29,104 bases of DNA, from contig JBOZIK010000001.1 in NCBI GenBank assembly GCA_051453625.1, positions 216,049,455 to 216,078,558 of the forward strand. The letters are read 5' to 3'. The notes beneath the pieces are model-generated. The model did not search any database and had not been told where the DNA came from. It saw nothing but the letters and a program-made list of their open reading frames with translations. This document shows, one piece after another, positions 23,050 through 29,104 of the stretch. Origin of the DNA: Welwitschia mirabilis (Eukaryota; Gnetophyta; Gnetopsida; Welwitschiales). A program made the translations under genes and the position numbers. Every line of letters starts with the position of its first letter. Position 1 is the stretch's first letter.

Positions 23050-23560
23050 ATTCTTTTTGTTAGACTAGTATTAGTTCTTGTTTCTGTGTTGTGTTATGTT
23101 CTATTTCCTCTAAAATTACTACATCAGATAACTTAATTTTTCTTTTTAAGTTATTTTAAACTAATCTCCATTATCCCTTTCCTAAAAAAATGGTAGCATT
23201 TTTAGTAGCCATCTAAGATCTTCTAAGAATTACTGCATTGATATCTCCTCGAGTTTTCATTACTAAATGATCAATCAAATAAATGAACCCTTAGAGTTCA
23301 ATAAGCATATCTCTTAAAACTCCTTTTGATGTTAGCACACAACCATATGCTAAATACACTTTCCCTTAAGAAGGTGTTAAATTTGATTTTCCCAATTCCT
23401 TAGAAGTTTCAAAAGCCATCACATTAACACTTGCTCCAAGATTTACAAGTGCTTCTACCTTAAGCTTCCCATTGACTTTTATATCTATTATAGGTGTTCC
23501 TAGGTCATTATACTTTTCATGTTGCTTATTTTGAAGAATGTGAGTAGAGGGCTAAGAAAC
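23050..23560 (-). pseudogene. Gypsy aspartic protease relic
   Basis: The protease cuts the gag-pol polyprotein. Readable sequence: HEKYNDLGTPIIDIKVNGKL, then VEALVNLGASVNVMAFETSK, ELGKSNLTPS, a stop, VYLAYGCVLTSKGVLRDMLI, FIYLIDHLVMKTRGDINAVI, and MATKNATIFLGKG. The family active site is Asp-Leu-Gly-Ala-Ser; here the Asp reads Asn. Four stops lie in the frame. It sits between the gag remnant and the reverse transcriptase, as in all Ty3/gypsy elements. Confidence 0.88.
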
Positions 23561-23589
23561 TTGATCTTTTCTAACCATTTAGAACTATC

Positions 23590-24508
23590 TCTCTTTCTTA
23601 CTTTCCTTTTTTTCCCCTTTTTTTTTTTTTAAGCACGTTCTTTTCATTTTCTTTCAATTCATAGGTATGTCCTTTAATAGCTTGAACAAGCGTAATGCTA
23701 TGGTGGTATCTTCTAAAGCACTTGTCAAATATGCTATGTCCTTTTCTACCTTAGGATGATCTATTTTTTTTACTTCATTAGAAAAGATAAAGATACTACT
23801 AGTGTATCTACTACTATCCCTTGTTCAGTATTAGTTTGGTTTTCCACTGGGGAATTACTTAAGCTTTTCTTTTTCTTTTATTCTTAGTTATCATCATTGG
23901 TTTTTTAGAATTTCTATAATAATTATATTATTCTTGCCTTTTGAATTAACATATTTCTGTAGAGGTTTTTTAGTTTTACTTTTCCATTTCCTACTTTGAT
24001 AAGTATATAGTTTTTTCTTACTTGAGGTGGATTCTCTATGTTTAAATCTAATCTATCAATGTCTAAGTAGTAAACAACTTCCTACATCCATGAACATTTC
24101 ATTCCTTTTTGATTATTTTCATTACAATGTTCACACATGGATCCTTCTTTATCTTTGAAATGTTGAATAGATAATTGATCAATTTTTTTTATGATGTTAT
24201 TAGTTATATTTTTAGCTACTTCTTCTATAAAACTAGTATGCTTTGAGCTATACACAATACCCTCTGCTTCTGTGATGATTACTTCATTTATTTTCTTCTT
24301 TTTTTCACCTTCCTAACCACATCCTTAACTTATGTTATAAAGTTGAGTAATAGCTTCTCCTATCTCTTGCAAATTCTTGGTCTACATATTTCCTCCACAT
24401 ACTAAATCCAATTCCTTTAAAGTTTGACTTTGTAACCTACTAAGTAATGCTATAATTTTTTCTCTGGTTGAAATTACATCATTAGGACATTTAGCTAATG
24501 GTATAGTT
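23590..24508 (-). pseudogene. Gypsy gag / gag-pol linker remnant
   Basis: A long frame from about 24508 to 23900 includes KCPNDVISTREKIIALLSRL, QEIGEAITQLYN, TSFIEEVAKNITNNIIKKID, HFKDKEGSMCEHCNENNQKG, and LDIDRLDLNIENPPQVRKNY, with a few stops. A second frame carries IDHPKVEKDIAYLTSALEDT at about 23780-23700. The CX2C followed by a later Cys could be a metal-binding remnant, but it is not a standard CCHC knuckle. The piece is upstream of the protease, so gag C-terminus is the natural reading. An A-run of 12 on the minus strand (23619-23630) is a likely slippage site. Confidence 0.6.
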
Positions 24509-24594
24509 ATTTACAAGATTTTTCACAAATGAAATATTAGTTCTAATGTCACTTGATAATAGGCAATTTTGTTTGGTTTAACATCATTTTGATA

Positions 24595-24745
24595 GTCAGA
24601 TTTGACTAAGTTTGACTGTTATGATTTGACTAAATTTGATTGGGTTTGACTAATTTTCTTTGATTGAACTTAACTAAACTTGATGGTTTGGACATAGTTT
24701 AATAGTTTGAATAACTTGGTGTTAACCGAGTTTTTGACGTACTCC
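24595..24745 (+). promoter_or_regulatory. Cluster of five W-box-core (TTGAC) words
   Basis: TTGAC occurs at 24602, 24612, 24626, 24646 and 24734, the first four as TTTGACT in a degenerate short repeat. WRKY factors of plants bind TTGAC cores. It lies in the likely leader of the gypsy relic. Regulation is inference; it may be only a simple repeat. Confidence 0.35.
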
Positions 24746-24759
24746 TTCTAGCACCCAAC

Positions 24760-25440
24760 TGTTTATGAGATTTTTCACAACCTAAATTTATCTTTGGTTT
24801 TTAATTTGTTATGATGGGATTTTGCAATGGTAAGTTCATTCTGATTATGGAAATACCAAGACAAGCTTGTTGATATATGGCTTAAATATACACTCCACCT
24901 CTCCTCTTTTCTTTTCTTTTTTTTTTTTAAAGTAAAACTAATGCCTCATATTTTCAAGCTAAAATCTCCTAATAAAAATCTGATCAAATTCAAAACAAAA
25001 TAATATTAAAAGGAAAACACTCCTAAATGATATATGCATAATAGAATTGATATGTATATCAATATTAATAGATTTCTATAACTAATAAGTTTCTATGAGA
25101 TGCATTGAGATGTTAAGAAATTAACAAAAAAAAAATTTCTCTTATATTAACTATATTTTTATTGAATAACAAAGAAAAGCTAATCAATTCAATATAAAGT
25201 GGATAACATGAATGTCTATTTTGATCCATGGCATTTGGTTGAAATGCAAATAAACAATGATCAAATGCACTTACAAATCACATGGAAAGTATTCAATGGA
25301 AAGAGAACTTTAAAAGAAATGTAAGGGACAAAAGAAATAATCAATCGATGTCATTCAATTTCCATTCAAAAAGGAATGAAAAGACTAAATTTTCATATTA
25401 CCCAGAAAAGATTAGTATTAATTAAGCTTTTTACTTTTTC
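24760..25440. other. AT-rich stretch, possibly 5' LTR of the gypsy relic
   Basis: No gene seen. A pyrimidine tract (about 24900-24932) and A-rich sequence. Position above the candidate primer site suggests LTR sequence, but no second copy was found to prove it. Confidence 0.3.
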
Positions 25441-25675
25441 TCATTTTATTTTGTTTTGTTAGCTTTGTTCTGAGTTCTGACCAGCACGTTCAAAGCACTT
25501 TCTCACATAGTTGATGTAGCTAAGGACCTGCACTCTATCTAGTTTTGTGAAGTGAACATTGAAACATAGATAGTGGTTTCGTTTTTAACTGTCATGGACT
25601 ACCCTTGGCTATCTCTTGCTTCGATGTGGATCAAGAAGGAAGTATTTTTGAAGTATTTAATCTTGATTTGCCCAT

Positions 25676-25680
25676 TGCAG
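25676..25680 (+). repeat. Target-site duplication, left copy (TGCAG)
   Basis: Identical to 26010-26014 across the TRIM, as left by staggered integrase cutting. Confidence 0.9.
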
Positions 25681-25795
25681 TGTTGGGCCCCTTATTATCA
25701 CACCAAAAGTCATGACTTAGATGGAATCTGGGAAATTGGAACCCTTTTATAATTATCCACTTGTCACGCTGGGCATGGGGAATGCATACCCAACA
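25681..25795 (-). repeat. TRIM 3' LTR
   Basis: 115 bp with terminal TGTTGGG/CCCAACA. On the minus strand it contains a TATA-like AATTATAAAAGGG (about 25742-25754). Confidence 0.93.
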
Positions 25796-25810
25796 ATCTT
25801 CCCCTCAATC
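25796..25810 (-). other. TRIM polypurine tract
   Basis: The minus strand reads GATTGAGGGGAAGAT directly before the LTR start TGTTGGG. Confidence 0.88.
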
Positions 25811-25880
25811 CACATGCCAAGTGCTCACATAAACCGGGAAGCCACTGAGAAGATTTAAACCTAAGGCCACCCAACAACCA

Positions 25881-25894
25881 TGGCTCTAATACCA
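25881..25894 (-). other. TRIM primer binding site, initiator tRNA-Met type
   Basis: The minus strand reads TGGTATTAGAGCCA, two bases from the end of the 5' LTR. The usual plant tRNA-iMet site is TGGTATCAGAGC; the single change is C to T. Confidence 0.9.
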
Positions 25895-25896
25895 AT

Positions 25897-26009
25897 TGTT
25901 GGGCCCTTTACCATCGCACCAAAAGTCATGACTTAGGTGGAATCTAGAAAACTGGAACCTTTTATAATTACCCACTTATCAAACTGGGCATAGGGAGTAC
26001 AACCGAACA
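25897..26009 (-). repeat. TRIM 5' LTR
   Basis: 113 bp homologous to 25681-25795, with the same central palindrome AAAGTCATGACTT and the same TATA-like word. Confidence 0.93.
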
Positions 26010-26014
26010 TGCAG
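26010..26014 (+). repeat. Target-site duplication, right copy (TGCAG)
   Basis: Matches 25676-25680 on the other side of the TRIM. Confidence 0.9.
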
Positions 26015-26059
26015 AACTCACCTTATGATTTGCAAAAAGCCTTTCATGCTCAAACTATA

Positions 26060-27060
26060 ATAAGTGTATAGTAACGGAGCTCTTCTAACTTTGAAATCTG
26101 GAAGCCTCTCAAAGATTTCATTTCATTGCGCCTTCTGGGAAGTTGCAAGCACTGTGCGATTATTTGTCCTATGATTTTTGATGCTGCGATTATTTGTAAG
26201 CACTGCGCCTGACATCTGTGACGTGTTCTGATCATTGTTGGCTAGCCTCCTTCTGCTGCAATGATCCATTGTGCGGTGGCTTGTCCCCTTTGCTGCCGCT
26301 CAGTTCCTTCCTTTGTCACTGGTTCCGCTGGTTAGTGGTTGTGACGTTGCAGCGTCCTCCCTTTGCCAACTACTGGCCTTCTTTAATGCTTGCTGCGTCT
26401 CTGCACAGTGTGTGCCGTGCGTCGTTTGTGCGCAGCGGTGGCCTCCCTCTGTGATGCCACCATCCTGCACTCCCCTGACTTCGGTAGTCCTCTCTTCTTG
26501 CATGCTAGCATCCTCGAACATTGGCTTCCCCTCGCCTACGCTGCGCGGTGTTTCTAGTGCCACCCCTTCCCCCGTTCTCTGTGCTGTGGCCTCTGTGATG
26601 CCATCCCTGGGTGCTGCACTGGGGCACTGCCTCCTTCGCCTTTTTGCTGGCATCACTAGCTATGTTTTCCCCTCCGATCTCACCTTTCTTACTAATGTGA
26701 GTGTTGTGTGCTAGCTATGATCCCTGTGTCACCGCCGGCCTGCCTGCACTCTGTCGTGCTGCTCTGCGCTGCCTGTGGTCTTACATTCTAGTGGGCTTTG
26801 GTTCTTTGGTTGCTCATTACTGTGTTCGCCTGCTCCCGAGCATGCTTTTGATCCGGCACCCCGAAATGCAAGGCCGATCTCCTCTTTCCTACGAACGATC
26901 CTCTCTTTGATTCTTCTTCACGTCCTTTGAATGCTAGCCAGTCTTGTCTTCTAATGTCTCTGCTATGCGCTGCCACGAGCGCGCTGAACTAGTGCCTTTG
27001 TTTTCAGTGCGCTGTGCCTAATGTTATCTCCCTCTCACGTCTTACCTATGATGGGCACTT
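26060..27060. other. GC-rich, CpG-rich island of unknown nature
   Basis: About 1 kb in which G and C are about as common as A and T and CG dinucleotides are plentiful (for example GTGCGTCGTTTGTGCGCAGC near 26417), while the rest of the window is strongly AT-rich and poor in CG. Open frames exist on both strands, the longest 26271-26714 plus (147 codons) and 26300-26656 minus (118 codons). Neither shows a domain I recognise, and stops are simply rarer in GC-rich DNA. The 12-base word GCGATTATTTGT occurs twice near its left edge (26157 and 26187). It could be an LTR or another recently arrived mobile sequence, a captured gene fragment, or an untranslated or first-exon region. No choice can be made from sequence alone. 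Confidence 0.55.
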
Positions 27061-28195
27061 TGTTGTGAAAAAGTAGAGGATGTCAACCCCCTTTTTTCCT
27101 TATTCTTTTTTAGGAAGGAATGAATACATAATGGATAAATGTTGTAAGGTTTTAATGGGGTGACATTGGAGTGGCATAACAATAGTGTGATAAAAAGAAG
27201 GGTAAAGGGATGGAGAGGGGATAGGTAAACAAGGTAAATATGGTATGCTATCAAAATGAAGGATTTTGGAGATCAAACATCTAAGAGGAGGAGGGTGATA
27301 AAAGGTGTGAGTCAACAATTGCCCTCTTTTGATGGGGGTGACCATATCGAAACCAAAGTGAACATGTATCCTTTTTAGGTTTTCACGTGCTTAATCAATT
27401 TTTATTTTTATTTTTTTAAAAAGTTTTTGTTTTGTATGGATGATGATAATGATCATTTAAAATGATGAGGGTGACCTCAATAAATGGTAAAAATGTGATG
27501 TGAACAAGAATTAGATGTGTATATGGGAGAGATGCTCAATGTGTCATGGGTAAAGTAGAAGATTACGAATGAAACAATAGAAAGAATGACAAAGGAATGT
27601 ATTTGATCAAGTAGAATGAGGATAAATCGAAATTACTACATGATGAATAGGAAATGGTGAAGTAAGAATGAGATGAGTTGGGGGATTGTGCCAAAGACAA
27701 GTGAATGGTAGGAGGTTTTGGGTGCCAAAAGATGACAAGTTAACTAAGAAGTGAGGTTAGTCTCAAATAGACTAAGAGTATATACAAAAATGACTTTGAG
27801 GTAATTGATTAGGCATACTAAGAAAACATGAGACAAGAACGAACATATAGGGATGTGAAGAAGATTAATTTCTATACCTCTAAATGCCAACCTAATAGAC
27901 TCTATTGGTATGAATCATAAAGTTATTCAATGTCATTAATGTGTAGTTCGATGCTAAACAACAAGAGTATCATGCGATAAGAGCAATGATTATGAAAATG
28001 TCTATGGTTATGCTATAGGCTATCAATGTAATGTCAGGATTATAACTCAATCCAATTATTAGTTGAGATAGCAAGTGACATCTTAACAACTAATCATTTA
28101 GTACTGAATATGTTCTAGATGCTCGCAAAACCGAATCTTTAGAGTCATGGAAAATCAAATCAATGGAATTTTTAGAAAACACCATCTATTATGAC
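27061..28195. other. Purine-rich stretch without recognised gene
   Basis: The plus strand is rich in A and G with many GATGA, GAATGA and GGTGA words. Two overlapping minus-strand open frames (27042-27254, 27100-27345) are Pro/Leu/His-rich with no family motif and are probably a result of composition. Confidence 0.45.
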
Positions 28196-28341
28196 GGGGG
28201 GAGTGTAACCACTACCAAGAGTGTAAGGATCTACAAGATGAAGCTAGATCATGACCAACTAATACCCTAATGAAGTTTCCACAACCATCATATCACACTG
28301 CTAAAGGTCCCTCTCAAGAATTTTTACCCTAAGGTGCTTAT
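28196..28341 (+). repeat. Dispersed repeat, copy B
   Basis: Counterpart of 19838-19990. It is preceded by ACGGGGGGAG and then TGTAACCACTACC, which could be a polypurine tract and an LTR start on the plus strand; copy A has lost the G-run. No partner LTR was identified. Confidence 0.6.
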
Positions 28342-29053
28342 GGTAGGACATCATGGTTTCTTTTTTTTTTCTTTTTTTGTATAATATTAATATTTTAATA
28401 ATTGACTTGAAATTTTTTTTGAACATTAATTGATTGTTGGAATGTTAAATTACAAGATTCATTACTGAAGACAAGCATCAGATTTAACATAACTAATACT
28501 AAGATAAAATAACATAAGACATTAGGTGTTATGAACATGGGAATATCTTAAGATTGGATGAAATCCAATTTTAACACCATGAATGCCCCTGAATAGAAAA
28601 CTACTTTCATAAAAAATCAAATATAATTTAACCCAAGACCAAATGAATAGATAGTTAAATAAAGAAATGACTTAACCAAGAGACCTTCCTAAGGAGTCAT
28701 TTAGGTAAAGGCCAAGGGAAGACTCACCTCTTAATCAAGAGGATATTCCTACTCAATTACTTCTATCATGCCAAAAGTATGTTGATAATTATTCATATAA
28801 TCTTAACTATCATTCATTGACCCTAAGTTTTTCTTAGCATCTGAATTGGGAACCTCAATAAATTCATTCAAGGTATACTTTTCTGTAAGATGAGGACTTA
28901 GCCACGTAAAAGTTAACTTGTTATAAAGATGTAGCCAAATCTTATAATTAGATGAACTAACTAGACATAAAGGGTAGAAGAAATGTCTAAAAGAAAAATT
29001 CCAAAAGTTTAAAAATAAAGACCTTGAAACAATGCATTCTTTCCTTCAAACGT
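28342..29053. other. AT-rich stretch without recognised gene
   Basis: T-rich tract at 28360-28378 and AT-rich sequence; no coding motif on either strand. Confidence 0.5.

Positions 29054-29104
<51 letters not shown>
29054..29104 (+). repeat. Poly-G run of 51 bases to the window end
   Basis: Uninterrupted G from 29054 to the last base. Such a run is very unusual for plant nuclear DNA and looks more like a sequencing or assembly artefact than biology. Confidence 0.95.

Larger units (their letters stand above)
20280..24508 (-). mobile_element. Ty3/gypsy retrotransposon relic, Athila-like
   Basis: The minus strand carries, in canonical gypsy order, a gag remnant, aspartic protease, reverse transcriptase with FMDD, RNase H and integrase. 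That order (integrase last) and the motifs EVFMDDFS, LPFGLCNAP and DHLSRL-type ending point to the Athila/Tat branch of plant Ty3/gypsy elements. All domains contain stops; some also have frameshifts. I could not find its LTRs. A candidate primer binding site, TTGGGTGCTAGAAGG, lies on the minus strand near 24744-24758, which would put the 5' LTR above about 24760. Confidence 0.85.
25681..26009 (-). mobile_element. Complete TRIM (miniature LTR retrotransposon)
   Basis: Two short LTRs (25681-25795 and 25897-26009) of 115 and 113 bp flank a 101-bp internal part. Each begins TGTTGGG; the first ends CCCAACA and the second CGAACA. On the minus strand the LTR is followed, after two bases, by TGGTATTAGAGCCA, a primer binding site for initiator tRNA-Met with one change. 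A polypurine tract GATTGAGGGGAAGAT adjoins the other LTR. TGCAG stands on both sides (25676-25680 and 26010-26014) as a perfect 5-bp target-site duplication. There is no coding capacity, so it must have moved with enzymes of other elements. The LTRs are about 85 percent identical by hand alignment, mostly differing by transitions. Confidence 0.95.

Noticed and set aside
24601-24660. CRISPR-like spacing of TTTGACTAA words
   Set aside because: Repeats are short, unevenly spaced and degenerate, in plant nuclear DNA; this is a simple repeat.
25681-26009. Cassandra-type TRIM with 5S rRNA promoter
   Set aside because: No 5S rRNA-like sequence is present in either LTR.
26271-26714. 147-codon plus-strand frame in the GC-rich island
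   Set aside because: Not called as a gene: overlapping frames exist on both strands, the composition is Cys/Ser/Pro/Leu-rich without a domain, and GC-rich DNA has few stops by chance.
27674-27690. TTGGGGGATTGTG, resembling a polypurine tract followed by an LTR start
   Set aside because: No second copy of the following sequence was found, so there is no LTR pair to support it.

Overview
This is plant nuclear DNA: very AT-rich, with no operons or ribosome binding sites, two runs of N (10 and 100 bases) and a poly-G end. It is packed with old retrotransposon remains of plant type: a DUF4283 LINE ORF1, a Ty1/copia gag-pol, a Ty3/gypsy pol of the FMDD type, a 1.27-kb-LTR element and a TRIM. Protein and LTR styles suggest a dicot, perhaps woody. 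I cannot name the species from sequence alone. I found no intact host gene, tRNA, rRNA or CRISPR array.

Layout. 1-512: LINE ORF1 (DUF4283) relic. 771-850: 40-bp tandem duplication. About 1620-3129: diverged leader and LTR related to the large element further on. 3351-4850: copia relic (zinc knuckle, protease, GAG pre-integrase and integrase traces). 6219-12774: an LTR retrotransposon with two LTRs of about 1.27 kb, a polypurine tract, and an internal region with one decayed gag-like ORF but no recognisable reverse transcriptase or integrase, so probably non-autonomous. 13341-14024: clustered hairpins followed by a 275-bp tandem duplication. 14335-17020: a long decayed ORF of plant-transposon type with coiled-coil-like parts. 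20280-24508: Ty3/gypsy gag-protease-RT-RNase H-integrase relic. 25681-26009: a structurally complete TRIM with a 5-bp target-site duplication. About 26060-27060: a GC-rich, CpG-rich island unlike everything around it. 19838-19990 and 28196-28341: two copies of a dispersed repeat. 29054-29104: poly-G.

All six retroelements whose direction can be read lie on the minus strand. Their reading frames are broken mainly by single stops, often in Trp or Gln codons, and several catalytic Asp codons now read Asn. This is the expected result of long decay by deamination of methylated cytosine in silent heterochromatin. The genes do not work together; the window is a retrotransposon graveyard. Its best candidates for something unusual are the non-autonomous LTR element, the TRIM, the orphan ORF at 14.3-17.0 kb, the hairpin and tandem-repeat block, and the GC-rich island.
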